Shown: positions 43,993-54,875, counted from the first letter of the stretch. The stretch is 64,000 nt of DNA from Ruegeria spongiae (GCF_023502395.1 NZ_JAMFMB010000016.1:45298-109297), one strand, 5' to 3'. The notes: generated by a model not told the origin, from the letters alone. Program-made: numbers and translations.

Positions 43993-46125
43993 ATGATTTC
44001 ATCTGATGACCTGATTGCGCTGGTCCGCAACTACAATCCCAAAACCAATGCCGACCGGATCGCCACCGCCTATGAATTCGGTGGCGAGATGCATGAAGGG
44101 CAGGTCCGCCACTCGGGCGAGCCCTATTTTTCGCACCCCGTTGCCGTTGCCGCCATCCTGACCGAACAGCGGCTGGATGACGCGACCATCATCACCGCGC
44201 TCCTGCACGACACGATCGAGGACACCAAGGCCAATTACGGCCAGGTGGCCGACCTGTTCGGCGATGAGGTCGCCAAGCTGGTCGATGGGGTCACCAAGCT
44301 GACCAATCTGCAACTGACCAGTCTTGAGACCAAGCAGGCCGAGAATTTCCGCAAGCTGTTCATGGCCATGTCCAAGGATCTGCGGGTGATTCTGGTCAAG
44401 CTGGCCGACCGGCTGCACAACATGCGCACGATCAAGGCGATGCGGCCCGAGAAACAGGTGGTCAAGGCACGCGAGACGATGGACATCTTCGCGCCGCTCG
44501 CGGGCCGCATGGGCATGCAATGGATGCGCGAAGAGCTGGAGGATCTGGCCTTTCGCGTACTCAACCCCGAAGGCCGCCAGTCGATCATCCGTCGCTTCAT
44601 TATGCTGCAGCGTGAAACCGGCGATGTGATTCACCGCATCACCGGCGACATGCGCCATGAGTTGGAGAAGGCCGGGATCGAGGCCGAGGTGTTTGGTCGC
44701 GCCAAGAAACCTTACTCGATCTGGCGCAAGATGCAGGAAAAGGAACAGGGGTTTTCCCGCCTCTCGGACATTTACGGATTCCGCATCATCACCGGCTCGG
44801 AAGAGGATTGCTATCGCACGCTGGGCGCGATCCACCAGCGCTGGCGCGCGGTGCCGGGACGGTTCAAGGATTACATCAGCCAGCCGAAATCCAACGGCTA
44901 CCGCTCGATCCACACCACCGTGTCGGGCCGTGACGGCAAACGGGTCGAGGTGCAGATCCGCACCCGCCAGATGCATGATGTGGCCGAAACCGGCGTGGCG
45001 GCGCATTGGTCCTATCGCGATGGCGTACGCTCGGAAAACCCGTTTGCGGTGGACCCGGCGAAATGGATTGCCAACCTGACCGAACAGTTCGACAGCGAAG
45101 AGGATCACGAGGATTTCCTCGAGGCGGTGAAGCTCGAGATGTATTCCGACCAGGTGTTCTGCTTCACCCCCAAGGGGGATGTGGTGAAACTGCCGCGCGG
45201 GGCCACGCCGATCGACTTTGCCTATGCGATCCATACCCGCATCGGCCATGCCTGCGTGGGGGCCAAGGTGGACGGCATCCGTGTGCCGCTCTGGACCCGG
45301 CTCAAGAATGGGCAATCGGTCGATATCATCACCGCCGAGGGGCAGACGCCGCAGGTCAGCTGGCTTGAGATTGCGGTGACCGGCAAGGCCCGCACCGCGA
45401 TCCGCCGGGCGCTGCGCGAGGTCGACCGCGAACGGTTCATCAAGCTGGGGCACGAATTGGCGCGGTCCGCGTTCGAACATGTGGGCCGCAAGGTGACCGA
45501 CAAGGTTCTGGACACCGCGGCACGGCATCTGCGTTTCAAGGACCGTGGCGAGTTGCTGGCGCGGCTGGGCAGCGCGGAACTGACCGGGCATGAACTGGTG
45601 CAGTCGGTCTATCCCGATCTGGCCCCCGACGAGGGCGATGCGATTTCTCCCCGGCGCGCGGTGATCGGTCTGGAACCGGGGCAGAGCTTTGAGCGTGCAC
45701 CCTGCTGCCAGCCACTGCCGGGCGAGCGCATCCTCGGCATCACCTATCGTGGCAAGGGCGTGGTCGTGCATGCCATTGATTGCGAACGCCTGAGCGAATT
45801 CGAGGACCAGCCCGAGCGCTGGGTCGATCTGCACTGGCATTCCGGCACCCATCCGGCGGTCTACGGGGCGGGGCTGGATCTGACGATCGGCAATGATGCA
45901 GGCGTGCTGGGGCGAATTTGCACATTGATCGGCGAGAAAAAGGCCAATATTTCAAACCTTGAATTTCTGGACCGCAAACCGGACTTTTACCGATTGATGA
46001 TCAGTGTCGAAATCAGGGATCTGGAACAACTGCATTCCCTGATGCTGATGCTGGAGGCCGAAAGCGATGTCGCTTCGGTCGAACGCTATCGGGAAAAGGC
46101 CCGAAAACGGGCCGAGGCGGTATAA
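43993..46125 (+). CDS. rsh: Bifunctional (p)ppGpp synthetase/hydrolase, Rsh
   Basis: 710 aa. Hydrolase HD domain with HSGEPYFSHP and ALLHDTIEDT (His72, Asp73) intact; synthetase domain near 250-360 with RIITGSEEDCYRTLGAIH and YRSIHTTV; TGS near 395-455 (CFTPKGDVVKLPRGATPIDFAYAIH) and ACT near 635-705. Both activities look intact, as in single-RSH alphaproteobacteria. Follows rpoZ by 28 bp. Confidence 0.96.
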   Translation: MISSDDLIALVRNYNPKTNADRIATAYEFGGEMHEGQVRHSGEPYFSHPVAVAAILTEQRLDDATIITALLHDTIEDTKANYGQVADLFGDEVAKLVDGVTKLTNLQLTSLETKQAENFRKLFMAMSKDLRVILVKLADRLHNMRTIKAMRPEKQVVKARETMDIFAPLAGRMGMQWMREELEDLAFRVLNPEGRQSIIRRFIMLQRETGDVIHRITGDMRHELEKAGIEAEVFGRAKKPYSIWRKMQEKEQGFSRLSDIYGFRIITGSEEDCYRTLGAIHQRWRAVPGRFKDYISQPKSNGYRSIHTTVSGRDGKRVEVQIRTRQMHDVAETGVAAHWSYRDGVRSENPFAVDPAKWIANLTEQFDSEEDHEDFLEAVKLEMYSDQVFCFTPKGDVVKLPRGATPIDFAYAIHTRIGHACVGAKVDGIRVPLWTRLKNGQSVDIITAEGQTPQVSWLEIAVTGKARTAIRRALREVDRERFIKLGHELARSAFEHVGRKVTDKVLDTAARHLRFKDRGELLARLGSAELTGHELVQSVYPDLAPDEGDAISPRRAVIGLEPGQSFERAPCCQPLPGERILGITYRGKGVVVHAIDCERLSEFEDQPERWVDLHWHSGTHPAVYGAGLDLTIGNDAGVLGRICTLIGEKKANISNLEFLDRKPDFYRLMISVEIRDLEQLHSLMLMLEAESDVASVERYREKARKRAEAV

Positions 46126-46158
46126 GGCCCGGACGGGCAAGGGAAAGGACGACACAGC

Positions 46159-46848
46159 GTGGTGTTCAAGCGCCGAGATCGCCGATCGCCCGTTCAGGTC
46201 GTCTCGGAGTTTCTGTATCCGCGCGGCGGATGGACCCGTGCGTTTCACTACGTCAAACACCGGGTGCGGCGGCTGCCGGATTCGCCCGAACGCATCGCGC
46301 GCGGGATCGGCGCGGGGGTGTTTGCCTCGTTCACGCCGTTTTACGGGCTGCATTTTGTGGTTGCGGCCCTTGGCGCGCGTTTGATCAACGGCAATTTCCT
46401 GGCCTCGCTTAGCGGGACGTTCTTTGGAAACCCGCTGACCTATGTGCCGATTGGGGTCATCTCGCTTCAGAGTGGGCATTTCATACTGGGCACGAAATAC
46501 AAGGAACGCGTCAGCAATTCCCTGCTTGAGAAATTCGCCGATGCGGGCCGCGACCTGTGGCAGAACTTCCTCGCCATGTTCAGCGACCGTCAGGCACATT
46601 GGCACGGGCTTGAGGTCTTTTATGACGAGATATTCTTTCCCTACATGATCGGTTGCGTTGTTCCCGGGCTGATTTTCGGGGTGGTCTGTTATTATCTCTC
46701 GGTGCCGCTGATCCGCGCCTACCAACAGCGCCGCCGCGCCAAGATCAAAGCCAAGTTCGAAGCGATCCGTAAAAAGGCCGAAGCAGAGGGTGACGTCGCG
46801 CCGCAATCACGGCTAGTGTCCCCGGGAACATCGAAAAAAGGCGACTGA
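46159..46848 (+). CDS. DUF2062 membrane protein
   Basis: 229 aa with [54 protein letters not shown] (about 46-98), the DUF2062 core; three predicted helices and a Lys/Arg-rich C-terminus. Start GTG at 46159. The role is unknown. It is one base ahead of pdxJ. Confidence 0.87.
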   Translation: MVFKRRDRRSPVQVVSEFLYPRGGWTRAFHYVKHRVRRLPDSPERIARGIGAGVFASFTPFYGLHFVVAALGARLINGNFLASLSGTFFGNPLTYVPIGVISLQSGHFILGTKYKERVSNSLLEKFADAGRDLWQNFLAMFSDRQAHWHGLEVFYDEIFFPYMIGCVVPGLIFGVVCYYLSVPLIRAYQQRRRAKIKAKFEAIRKKAEAEGDVAPQSRLVSPGTSKKGD

Positions 46849-46849
46849 C

Positions 46850-47596
46850 ATGTCTGACACTCATCTGCGGCTCGGCGTGAATATCGACCATGTGGCCACC
46901 GTGCGGAACGCGCGTGGCGGGGCCTATCCTGATCCTTTGCGCGCCGCGAAACTGGCCGAAGAGGCCGGCGCCGATGGCATCACCGCACACCTGCGCGAAG
47001 ATCGCCGCCACATCTCGGATGCCGATATCGACGGGCTGATGGAAGTCCTGTCCGTGCCACTGAATTTCGAGATGGCAGCCACCGACGAGATGCAGAAAAT
47101 CGCCCTGCGCCACAAGCCGCACGCGGTCTGCATCGTCCCCGAAAAGCGCGAGGAGCGCACCACCGAAGGTGGGCTGGAAGTGGCGCGCGAGGAAAACAAG
47201 CTGGCCCATTTCATAGCGCCCCTGCGTGACGTCGGCTGCCGCGTGTCGATCTTTATCGCCGCCGACCGGCGCCAGATTGAGGCCGCCCACCGGATCGGGG
47301 CAGAGGTGATCGAGCTGCATACCGGGGCCTATTGCGACGCCCATGCCGAAGGCCGCCCCAATGATGCCGCGCGCGAGTTGGAAGCGCTGCGCGAGATGTC
47401 TGCCTTTGCCCATTCGTTGGGATTGGAGGTCCACGCAGGCCACGGCCTGACCTACGACACGGTGCAACCTGTTGCGGCCTTCCCCGAGGTGCGCGAATTG
47501 AATATCGGCCACTTTCTGATCGGCGAGTCGATCTTTCTGGGCCTCACTCCGGCGATTTCCGAGATGCGCCGCCTGATGGACGAGGCGCGGGCGTGA
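46850..47596 (+). CDS. pdxJ: Pyridoxine 5'-phosphate synthase
   Basis: Condenses 1-deoxyxylulose 5-phosphate with amino-acetone phosphate in vitamin B6 synthesis. 248 aa TIM barrel, starting [19 protein letters not shown] with [22 protein letters not shown] and [12 protein letters not shown], the family hallmarks. Confidence 0.96.
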   Translation: MSDTHLRLGVNIDHVATVRNARGGAYPDPLRAAKLAEEAGADGITAHLREDRRHISDADIDGLMEVLSVPLNFEMAATDEMQKIALRHKPHAVCIVPEKREERTTEGGLEVAREENKLAHFIAPLRDVGCRVSIFIAADRRQIEAAHRIGAEVIELHTGAYCDAHAEGRPNDAARELEALREMSAFAHSLGLEVHAGHGLTYDTVQPVAAFPEVRELNIGHFLIGESIFLGLTPAISEMRRLMDEARA

Positions 47597-48213
47597 TCGA
47601 CCTGACATCCCTTGCCGTCACCGCGTTTGCCTTCTTTGTTGTCGCCGTCTCGCCCGGACCGGCAAATATCTCAAACGCTGCTGTTGCGATGAGCTTTGGT
47701 CGCAGAACCAGTCTTGTCTACGGTGCGGGGTTGTCCTGCGGTCTGGTTTTCTGGGGGTTGGTCGCGGCCAGCGGCATGGGTGCAGTTCTGCAAAGCTCAC
47801 TCTATGTCCTGATGGTGCTCAAACTGCTTGGCGGCCTCTACCTGCTGTGGCTGGCCTGGCAATCGGGGCGCTCTGCAATGCGGCGGGATGCAGGCAAGGT
47901 GTCGCTGCCGAAAAAGGGCCGATGGTTTTGGCGCGGGCTGATCCTTAACCTGTCTAATCCCAAATCGGTCATCGCATGGATGGCGGCTTTGTCCGTTGGT
48001 CTTGGTCCGGATGACGGATTGGCGTCGGTCGCAGCCGCGACAGTGGTCTGCATTGCTGTGGGATTCATCAACAATGCCCTCTATTCGCTGTTGTTTTCGG
48101 TTAGCGGGATGATGACTGGCTACCGCAGGTTCCGACGTTGGATCGACGGTGTCGTTGCCGGATTGTTCGCGATTGCCGGTCTGGGCCTGATCAAATCGGC
48201 GTTTGCCAGATGA
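47593..48213 (+). CDS. LysE/RhtB-type amino-acid exporter
   Basis: 206 aa with [19 protein letters not shown] at the start and [15 protein letters not shown], six predicted helices. GTG start 47593 overlaps the pdxJ stop. Likely exports an amino acid or homoserine-type compound; unspecified. Confidence 0.87.
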   Translation: MIDLTSLAVTAFAFFVVAVSPGPANISNAAVAMSFGRRTSLVYGAGLSCGLVFWGLVAASGMGAVLQSSLYVLMVLKLLGGLYLLWLAWQSGRSAMRRDAGKVSLPKKGRWFWRGLILNLSNPKSVIAWMAALSVGLGPDDGLASVAAATVVCIAVGFINNALYSLLFSVSGMMTGYRRFRRWIDGVVAGLFAIAGLGLIKSAFAR

Positions 48214-48256
48214 GGCGTCGCAGCAAAAACCTTCGCCCAATGGATGAGGCACCTGC

Positions 48257-48880
48257 ATGATCACGCCCGCTTTCGTCGCCATCTGGTGTGCCTGGCTGAT
48301 GGCTGGCGGCTCTCCGGGTCCGGCCACGATGGGCATTGCGGGAACCGCGATGAACGAAGGTCGCCGCGCTGGCCTGGTCTTTGCGCTGGGCATCTGTGCA
48401 GGCTCCGCCACATGGGGCATCGCTGCTGCGCTGGGCTTGTCGGCGATCATGCTGGCCAATGTCTGGGTGTTCGAGGTGATCCGCTATGTCGGGGTGGCCT
48501 ATCTGGGCTGGCTGGCGCTGAAAGCGCTGCGCCGGGCGATGAGCTCGGACGAGGTGGCGATGGGCAATCCGGTCACCGGAACGCTGCCTGCCATCTTCGC
48601 CAAGGGCGCAGCCATCCACCTGACCAACCCCAAGGCGATCCTCAGCTGGGGCTCGATCTATGCCATCGTCGCGCCCAACGATGCCAGTCTCGCGATGCTT
48701 CTGGGCTATTTCGGCCTGCTTTATGCGGGGTCCCTGCTGATCTTCATAGGCTATGCGTTCCTGTTCTCGTCAGCCCGCATGGTCCGCGCTTATCGCCGTG
48801 CCCGCCGTTGGTTCGACTTCGCCTTTGCGGGGTTCTTCGGGGTGGCCAGCTATAAAATTCTGACGGTGCGCCTGTCATGA
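48257..48880 (+). CDS. LysE/RhtB-type amino-acid exporter, second copy
   Basis: 207 aa with SPGPATMGIAGTAMNEGRRAG and HLTNPKAILSWGSIYAI; six predicted helices, only moderately similar to the preceding gene. 43 bp after it. Together they suggest export of a small amino compound made or released near this pathway. Confidence 0.86.
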   Translation: MITPAFVAIWCAWLMAGGSPGPATMGIAGTAMNEGRRAGLVFALGICAGSATWGIAAALGLSAIMLANVWVFEVIRYVGVAYLGWLALKALRRAMSSDEVAMGNPVTGTLPAIFAKGAAIHLTNPKAILSWGSIYAIVAPNDASLAMLLGYFGLLYAGSLLIFIGYAFLFSSARMVRAYRRARRWFDFAFAGFFGVASYKILTVRLS

Positions 48881-48923
48881 TCGCAGCGATCGCAAGGCGC
48901 GCCTTGATTCAAGAGGCAACATC

Positions 48924-49901
48924 ATGAAAGCAGTGACCTATCGCAGCTTTGGCGCGGCTGCTGACGTGCTGCAACTTGTCGATCTGCCTGATCCCGTTGC
49001 CGGGCCGGGCGAGGTGCTGGTACGGGTGCGCGCGACCGGGATCAACCCATCGGATGTCAAGCTGCGCGGAGGTGCGCGCCCCGGTGCGGTCATGCAGTTC
49101 CCAACCGTCGTGCCGCATTCCGATGGCGCGGGCGTGATCGAAGCGGTTGGCGCAGGGGTCGACCCGGCCCGGATCGGCGAGCGGGTCTGGATCTGGAACG
49201 GTCAGTGGCAGCGCGCTTTCGGGACCGGGGCGGAATATGTCGCTCTCCCCTCCGAGCAGGCCGTGTTCCTGCCGGACACCACCGGTTTTGCCGAGGGCGC
49301 CTGTTTCGGGATACCTGCGATGACGGCGTGGTATGCACTTTATCGGGACGGCCCGATTGACGGTCAGTCGGTTCTTGTCACCGGAGGTGCCGGAACGGTC
49401 GGACGCTATGCCTGCCAGATGGCAGCTCTGGGTGGGGCGCGGGTGATCACGACGGTCAGCTCTGACGCAAAGGCCGCGCATTCCGGTGCAAGTGAATGGG
49501 TCAATTACCGCACCCAGAACGTGACTGAGGCGGTGATGGACATGACCGCAGGCGCGGGTGTCGACCGGATTGTCGAGGTGGATTTTGCCGCCAATCAGCG
49601 GGCCTCGCTGGCGTTGATCCGACCGGGCGGCACGATCGCAAGCTATGCCTCCGCCTCGCGCATGCAGCCAGAGCTCGATTTCTACGGTTTCATGTTCAAG
49701 GACATCCGCCTGCATATGCTGATCGTCTACCAACTGTCTGGCGCGGTGCGCCGCGCGGGCGAGGCACAGCTCACCCAATGGCTGCAAAAGAACGCGCTGA
49801 GCCACGCCGTGGTGCCTGCCGGGGGGCTTTCGGATGTTGCCGCCGGGCATGAAATGGTCGAGGCCGGGCAAAAGCTGGGCACCGTGGTTCTGGAGGTGTG
49901 A
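48924..49901 (+). CDS. MDR-family NADPH:quinone oxidoreductase
   Basis: 325 aa, starting [23 protein letters not shown], with cofactor loop [22 protein letters not shown] and no zinc-ligand set. Reduces quinones or enones with NADPH. CTTGATTCAAG, a short palindrome, lies before its start. Inserted with the LysE genes between pdxJ and acpS. Confidence 0.88.
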   Translation: MKAVTYRSFGAAADVLQLVDLPDPVAGPGEVLVRVRATGINPSDVKLRGGARPGAVMQFPTVVPHSDGAGVIEAVGAGVDPARIGERVWIWNGQWQRAFGTGAEYVALPSEQAVFLPDTTGFAEGACFGIPAMTAWYALYRDGPIDGQSVLVTGGAGTVGRYACQMAALGGARVITTVSSDAKAAHSGASEWVNYRTQNVTEAVMDMTAGAGVDRIVEVDFAANQRASLALIRPGGTIASYASASRMQPELDFYGFMFKDIRLHMLIVYQLSGAVRRAGEAQLTQWLQKNALSHAVVPAGGLSDVAAGHEMVEAGQKLGTVVLEV

Positions 49902-49902
49902 T

Positions 49903-50346
49903 GTGATTCTGGGCATCGGTACGGACCTTGCGAATATCGAGCGCATCCAGGGCACATTGGACCGGTTCGGTGACCGGTTCCGCAACCGTGTCTTCACCGA
50001 GATCGAACAGCGCAAAGCCGAGCACCGCGCCGACACCGCAGGCACCTACGCCAAGCGATGGGCCGCAAAAGAGGCGTGCTCCAAGGCGCTGGGCACCGGG
50101 TTGCGCATGGGCATCGCATGGAAGGACATGGCGGTCAGCAATCTCGGGACCGGCCAGCCGGTGATGCAGGTGACCGGCTGGGCCGCCGAGAGATTGCGCG
50201 AAATGACGCCCGCCGGGCACGAGGCGATCATCCATGTCACATTGACCGACGACCACCCCTGGGCGCAGGCCTTTGTGGTGATCGAGGCGCGGGCGCTGGA
50301 CGGTGAGGGCACGCCCTTGACTTACCCCGGCCCGCCCCGCATGTAG
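49903..50346 (+). CDS. acpS: Holo-[acyl-carrier-protein] synthase
   Basis: Transfers phosphopantetheine from CoA to ACP. 147 aa with [14 protein letters not shown] (Asp ligand) and [15 protein letters not shown]. Starts GTG at 49903 two bases after the previous stop; the in-frame segment from 49834 is within the preceding gene. Confidence 0.94.
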   Translation: MILGIGTDLANIERIQGTLDRFGDRFRNRVFTEIEQRKAEHRADTAGTYAKRWAAKEACSKALGTGLRMGIAWKDMAVSNLGTGQPVMQVTGWAAERLREMTPAGHEAIIHVTLTDDHPWAQAFVVIEARALDGEGTPLTYPGPPRM

Positions 50347-50376
50347 CGCGCGATCAGTTAGAAATCGGAGAGCAGT

Positions 50377-51213
50377 ATGGCCGCCGAAGCCAAAACCGGA
50401 AATGCCGTCTGGGAGACGATCAAGACCGTCGTCTTTGCCCTGCTCTTTGCCGGGATTTTCCGGACGCTGTTCTTTCAGCCATTCTGGATTCCGTCGGGGT
50501 CGATGAAAGAGACGCTGCTGATCGGTGATTTCCTGTTCGTGAACAAGATGGCCTATGGCTATTCCTACGCCTCCTGTCCGAACCTGCTGATGCCCGGGAT
50601 CGGCATCAATATCGATGCCCAGAACATCTGCGGCTTCCTCGACGGCGACAACACCCGCGTGTGGGCCGGCGAGCCGAAACAGGGCGATGTGGCAGTGTTT
50701 CGACACCCGACCACGGGCCGTGACTTCATCAAGCGCCTGATCGGAATGCCGGGCGATCGTATTCAGGTGCGGCAGGGCGTTCTGCACATCAACGGTACCG
50801 CCGTCGGCCTGAAACCCGATGGCGAGTTCGAGGAAACCTACGCGCCGCAAGGGCCGCAGGGCCTGCGCCCGCGCTGCGAAAACGGCCCCGTCGGGCTGGG
50901 CGGCATCTGCACCAAATCGCGCTTCATCGAAACGCTGCCCAATGGCGTGTCCTACACGATCCTGAATATCGGCAATCAATCTTCCGACAATACCGGTGTC
51001 TATACGGTGCCCGAGGGGCATTATTTCTTCATGGGCGACAACCGCGACAATTCCAGCGACTCGCGGCTGCCGGTCTCTGCGGGTGGCGTTGGCTTCGTGC
51101 CTTATGAGAACCTGATCGGGCGCGCCGATCGGGTCATGTTCTCGTCCGCTGGGCGCTCGATGCTGTATTTCTGGACCTGGCGCAGCGACCGTTTCTTCAA
51201 GAGGATCGATTGA
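50377..51213 (+). CDS. lepB: Signal peptidase I
   Basis: Cleaves signal peptides at the inner membrane. 278 aa, one N-terminal helix (about 16-32), catalytic Ser42 in PSGSMKETL and Lys119 in [11 protein letters not shown]; the [14 protein letters not shown] box is present near residue 220. Overlaps rnc by 4 nt. Confidence 0.96.
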   Translation: MAAEAKTGNAVWETIKTVVFALLFAGIFRTLFFQPFWIPSGSMKETLLIGDFLFVNKMAYGYSYASCPNLLMPGIGINIDAQNICGFLDGDNTRVWAGEPKQGDVAVFRHPTTGRDFIKRLIGMPGDRIQVRQGVLHINGTAVGLKPDGEFEETYAPQGPQGLRPRCENGPVGLGGICTKSRFIETLPNGVSYTILNIGNQSSDNTGVYTVPEGHYFFMGDNRDNSSDSRLPVSAGGVGFVPYENLIGRADRVMFSSAGRSMLYFWTWRSDRFFKRID

Positions 51214-51896
51214 AACTCTCGGCAGACCTGATCGCGTTTCAGGCGCGGATTGGCCATGAGTTCTCCCGGCCGGACCTGCTGGTGCGCGCGCTGACCCATG
51301 GCTCGATCTCGTCACCCACGCGCAGCGACAACCAGCGGCTGGAGTTTCTGGGCGACCGGGTGCTGGGGCTGGTGATGGCCACCGCGTTGCTGGACGAAGA
51401 CAAGACCGCCACCGAGGGCCAGCTGGCACCGCGTTTCAACGCGCTGGTGCGCAAGGAAGCCTGTGCCGATGTCGCCCGCCAGATTGATCTGGGCGCGGTG
51501 CTGAAACTGGGCCGCTCCGAGATGAAGTCCGGCGGCCGCCGCAAACAGGCGCTGCTGGGCGACGCGATGGAGGCGGTGATCGCCGCCGTTTACAAGGATG
51601 CCGGTTTCGAGGCCGCCCGCGACGTGATCCTGCGGCTGTGGGGGGATCGCATCCACAAGGTCGAGGCGGATGCCCGCGACGCCAAAACCGCGTTGCAGGA
51701 ATGGGCGCAGGCCCGCCGCCAGACCCCACCTTCTTATGTGGAAATCGCCCGTTCCGGCCCCGATCATGCCCCCGTCTTTACCATCGCCGCGCGGCTGCAG
51801 GACGGAACCGAGGAACAGGCCACCGCCGGGTCGAAACGGCAGGCCGAACAGATGGCCGCAAAAACCCTGCTGGACAGGTTGGAGCAAAACCAATGA
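51210..51896 (+). CDS. rnc: Ribonuclease III
   Basis: Double-strand RNA endonuclease for rRNA maturation. 228 aa, catalytic [13 protein letters not shown] and dsRNA-binding domain after about 155. Start TTG at 51210 overlaps lepB stop. Coupled to era. Confidence 0.96.
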   Translation: MKLSADLIAFQARIGHEFSRPDLLVRALTHGSISSPTRSDNQRLEFLGDRVLGLVMATALLDEDKTATEGQLAPRFNALVRKEACADVARQIDLGAVLKLGRSEMKSGGRRKQALLGDAMEAVIAAVYKDAGFEAARDVILRLWGDRIHKVEADARDAKTALQEWAQARRQTPPSYVEIARSGPDHAPVFTIAARLQDGTEEQATAGSKRQAEQMAAKTLLDRLEQNQ

Positions 51897-52801
51897 CAAC
51901 ACGCGCCGGATTCATCGCCCTGATCGGAGAGCCCAACGCAGGCAAATCCACCCTGCTGAACCGTATGGTGGGGGCCAAGGTCTCGATCGTGACCCACAAG
52001 GTGCAGACCACCCGCGCGCGCATCCGTGGCGTAGCCATGGAAGGCGAGGCGCAGCTTGTCTTCGTCGACACGCCGGGCCTGTTCAAACCGCGCCGTCGGC
52101 TGGATCGCGCCATGGTGGCCGCGGCCTGGGGCGGGGCGGCGGATGCCGATATCGTCGTGCTGATGGTCGAGGCGCATCGCGGCGTCACCGAAGGGGTTGA
52201 GCGCATCCTCGAAGGTCTGGAAGAGATCGGCCAGGGTCGCAAGATCGCGCTGGCGATCAACAAGATCGACAAGGTGCAGCCCGGCCATCTGCTGGAACTC
52301 GCCAAGGACCTGAACGCGCGCTACGGCTTTGCCGAAACCTTCATGATCTCGGCTGAACGTGGCCACGGAGTGGAGGATCTGCGCAAATGGCTGGCCGACG
52401 AGCTGCCCGAGGGCCCCTGGCTCTATCCCGAAGACCAGATCGCCGACCTGCCCATGCGCATGATCGCCGCCGAGATGACGCGTGAAAAACTGACCCTGCG
52501 CCTGCATCAGGAACTGCCCTATCAGATGACCGTCGAAACCGAGAGCTGGCAGGAGCGCAAGGACGGATCGGCGCGGGTCGATCAGATCATCTATGTGGTG
52601 CGTGACGGGCATAAGGGCATCGTGCTGGGCAAAGGGGGCGAGACCATCAAGGCGGTCAGCCAGGCGGCGCGTGCCGAACTGGAAGAGTTTCTGGACCGCA
52701 AGGTGCATCTGTTCCTGCAGGTGAAGGTGCGGCCAAACTGGCTGGAGGAATCCGAGCGTTATTCCGAGATGGGTCTGGATTTCAAAGACGGCAATACATG
52801 A
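51893..52801 (+). CDS. era: GTPase Era
   Basis: Assembly GTPase for the 30S subunit. 302 aa, G1 [13 protein letters not shown]3 DTPG, G4 NKID, and a C-terminal KH domain with [18 protein letters not shown] overlaps rnc stop. Confidence 0.97.
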   Translation: MTTRAGFIALIGEPNAGKSTLLNRMVGAKVSIVTHKVQTTRARIRGVAMEGEAQLVFVDTPGLFKPRRRLDRAMVAAAWGGAADADIVVLMVEAHRGVTEGVERILEGLEEIGQGRKIALAINKIDKVQPGHLLELAKDLNARYGFAETFMISAERGHGVEDLRKWLADELPEGPWLYPEDQIADLPMRMIAAEMTREKLTLRLHQELPYQMTVETESWQERKDGSARVDQIIYVVRDGHKGIVLGKGGETIKAVSQAARAELEEFLDRKVHLFLQVKVRPNWLEESERYSEMGLDFKDGNT

Positions 52802-53127
52802 CCCGGCTGACGGCCGATTTCTGGGTCCACGCCTATCTGGCGCGGCTGCGATTTCAGGAAATCCCGGCCTTTGTCGTGGCCCATGGCGACGACACAGCAG
52901 GCGCGGTTCTGGTCAAGCTCAACACGCTGGACGGTCAGGCCACGGCCTTTCAGCGCAGCTTCGACCTGATGACGGGAGACCGCAAATGGGTCGAGTTATC
53001 CTCTGGTCCCGAAATGGAGGTGGACGCCGCCATCCAACGCCAGCGCAGCTTCGACCCCGACCTCTGGGTGATCGAGATCGAGGATCGTCAAGGGCGGCAT
53101 CTGCTGGGCGAAGAGGGATTGGAGTAG
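52798..53127 (+). CDS. DUF1491 protein
   Basis: 109 aa with DFWVHAYLARLRFQEIPAFV and RQRSFDPDLWVIEIEDRQGRHLL, the DUF1491 pattern of alphaproteobacteria. Overlaps the era stop (ATGA). Function unknown. Confidence 0.88.
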   Translation: MTRLTADFWVHAYLARLRFQEIPAFVVAHGDDTAGAVLVKLNTLDGQATAFQRSFDLMTGDRKWVELSSGPEMEVDAAIQRQRSFDPDLWVIEIEDRQGRHLLGEEGLE

Positions 53128-53176
53128 GTCATCCAAGGTCCCGGTCAGATTCGGCTCAAGACCCTGCTGTCAAATC

Positions 53177-53205
53177 TTGGTCAGGCGCATCAACACACCT
53201 ATATA
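53177..53205 (+). promoter_or_regulatory. Probable sigma-70 promoter of the SemiSWEET gene
   Basis: TTGGTC (53177-53182), 17-bp spacer, TATATA (53200-53205), about 68 bp before the TTG start. Position and spacing fit well; not tested. Confidence 0.5.
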
Positions 53206-53272
53206 GACCGCGCATGAAATCTGCGGCTGCGGCCCCAACAGCCGGCCCAACGCAACCAACGGAGGTCATTCC

Positions 53273-53596
53273 TTGGCTGAAACATTTGGTCAGAAATTCA
53301 TAAGGTCAAACCTCGGTCGTGTGATGAAGCACTTCGAGGGATTTATGGTGTTTGTCGGCGTCGTTGGCCCGTTCGCCACGCTGCCACAACTTGCCAAGCT
53401 TTACCTTACCCATTCACAGCACGCCTCTGGCCAGTCTCTTGTGACGTGGTCGCTCTATGCGGCGTTGTCGTTGCTTTGGTTTGCCTATGGTCTGATGGTC
53501 AAGAAGCTGCCAATTTACGTAGGCAACGGCATCTCGATGGTTCTCAACCTGCTGATGGTCGTCGGTATCCTGATCCATGCAGGTGTTACGTTCTAA
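53273..53596 (+). CDS. SemiSWEET/PQ-loop sugar transporter
   Basis: 107 aa with three predicted helices and the PQ motif in PFATLPQLAKLY, the minimal SWEET half-transporter that works as a homodimer. TTG at 53273 has ACGGAGGT upstream. The substrate is unknown. Confidence 0.85.
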   Translation: MAETFGQKFIRSNLGRVMKHFEGFMVFVGVVGPFATLPQLAKLYLTHSQHASGQSLVTWSLYAALSLLWFAYGLMVKKLPIYVGNGISMVLNLLMVVGILIHAGVTF

Positions 53597-53683
53597 GTCG
53601 TCCTGCCGCGCTCTGACTTGCAGTGACCTCGACATTGCGCTCTTGTGCACGGATCGGACCATCCCGACAAGATTGGACCCGCC

Positions 53684-54409
53684 TTGGACTGGCGTGATCA
53701 CGGCATACTCCTAAGCTCTCGCCGGCACGGTGAAACGGCGGCGATCATCGAGGTCTTTACCGAAGGCCACGGGCGTCATGCCGGTGTGGTGCGCGGTGGG
53801 ACCAGCCGCAAGATCGCCCCGATCCTGCAACCGGGCGCACAGTTGGACGTGCTCTGGCGGGCGCGGCTTGAGGAACATATCGGCAGCTTTCAGGTCGAAC
53901 CCCTGCGATCCCGCGCGGCGGCGGCGTTCTCGGGGCGGCTGGCGCTGGCCGGGCTGAACACGGTTGTGGCCTTGCTGTCCTTCTGCCTGCCTGAGCGGGA
54001 GCCGCACCCGACGATCTACCGGCAGACCGAACAGTTGTTGGATCTGCTGGGGCAGGACGAGGTCTGGCCACTGGCTTATCTGCGCTGGGAACTGGCGCTG
54101 CTGGATGAGTTGGGCTTCGGTCTTGATCTCAGCGTCTGCGCCGTGACCGGTGCGCGAGAGAGGCTGATCTATGTCTCGCCCAAATCGGGCCGCGCGGTGA
54201 CCGCAGCGGGGGCCGGGGACTGGGCCGACCGGATGTTGCCGCTGCCTCCTTGCCTGCGCGGTGAAGGTCCTGCACCGGACAACGAGATCGCGCAGGCCTT
54301 TGCGACCACGGGACATTTCCTTGAAAACCATCTGGCGCGCGGGCTGGGGCACAAACCGCTGCCCGAGGCGCGCGCGCGCTTCATCGAGACGTTCACTCGC
54401 CGGATTTGA
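53684..54409 (+). CDS. recO: DNA repair protein RecO
   Basis: RecFOR recombination mediator. 241 aa, beginning with the conserved [25 protein letters not shown] after the TTG codon at 53684; GTG at 53645 is an alternative with a longer lead. The OB-fold N-domain is followed by a helical C-domain with [11 protein letters not shown]. The 3' end overlaps the HslJ-like gene. Confidence 0.9.
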   Translation: MDWRDHGILLSSRRHGETAAIIEVFTEGHGRHAGVVRGGTSRKIAPILQPGAQLDVLWRARLEEHIGSFQVEPLRSRAAAAFSGRLALAGLNTVVALLSFCLPEREPHPTIYRQTEQLLDLLGQDEVWPLAYLRWELALLDELGFGLDLSVCAVTGARERLIYVSPKSGRAVTAAGAGDWADRMLPLPPCLRGEGPAPDNEIAQAFATTGHFLENHLARGLGHKPLPEARARFIETFTRRI

Positions 54410-54785
54410 ACACCATCTCATAGCCCTGTTCGTTGCGCAGGACCAGCACGTCGCCCGACACTTCGGATTGGGTCATCGCCATCAGCGCGGCAAAATAGGC
54501 GCCCTCGGCCTCGAGTTCAGGGCACACCATCCGGGTAGCGCTCAGGTCGGTCACTTCGAACCAGGGATAGGGTGCCTCCATCGTGCCGCTATAGCTGTTG
54601 CAGGGGGCTTTGCCCGCGATCTGGCCCGCCTCGGGAAAGCTCAGGGTGGTCGATGCCGCTGCGGGCTCTCCGGCGATGCTTTCCAGAACCCAGGTCTCGT
54701 TACCTGCACCATAGGCGGCAACGCTTTCGTCGGATTGGCAAGTGCCGAGGGCAATCAATGGTGTGAACAGAAACAGGCGCAGCAT
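54393..54785 (-). CDS. META-domain lipoprotein (HslJ-like)
   Basis: 130 aa with lipobox LGTC (Cys16). The META domain has [33 protein letters not shown] and [18 protein letters not shown] lies 7-9 nt before ATG 54785. Convergent with recO, overlapping 17 bp. Confidence 0.86.
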   Translation of the reverse strand: MLRLFLFTPLIALGTCQSDESVAAYGAGNETWVLESIAGEPAAASTTLSFPEAGQIAGKAPCNSYSGTMEAPYPWFEVTDLSATRMVCPELEAEGAYFAALMAMTQSEVSGDVLVLRNEQGYEMVFKSGE

Positions 54786-54845
54786 CGCATCCTCCTTGAG
54801 CCGGTCTCGGGGTAAGCGCCCTCGCCGTTCAGCGCAAGGGCACAA

Positions 54846-54875
54846 CGAAAAAGGCCCGCCGGATCGGCGGGCCTT
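54846..54875 (-). terminator. Rho-independent terminator of etfBA
   Basis: An 11-bp perfect stem AAGGCCCGCCG / CGGCGGGCCTT with a 3-nt loop, then TTTCG on the minus strand, about 40 bp after the etfA stop. Confidence 0.85.

Noticed and set aside
53214..53303. 29-codon frame MKSAAAAPTAGP... as a separate gene
   Set aside because: No ribosome site and low-complexity content; reported only as a possible leader in a finding.
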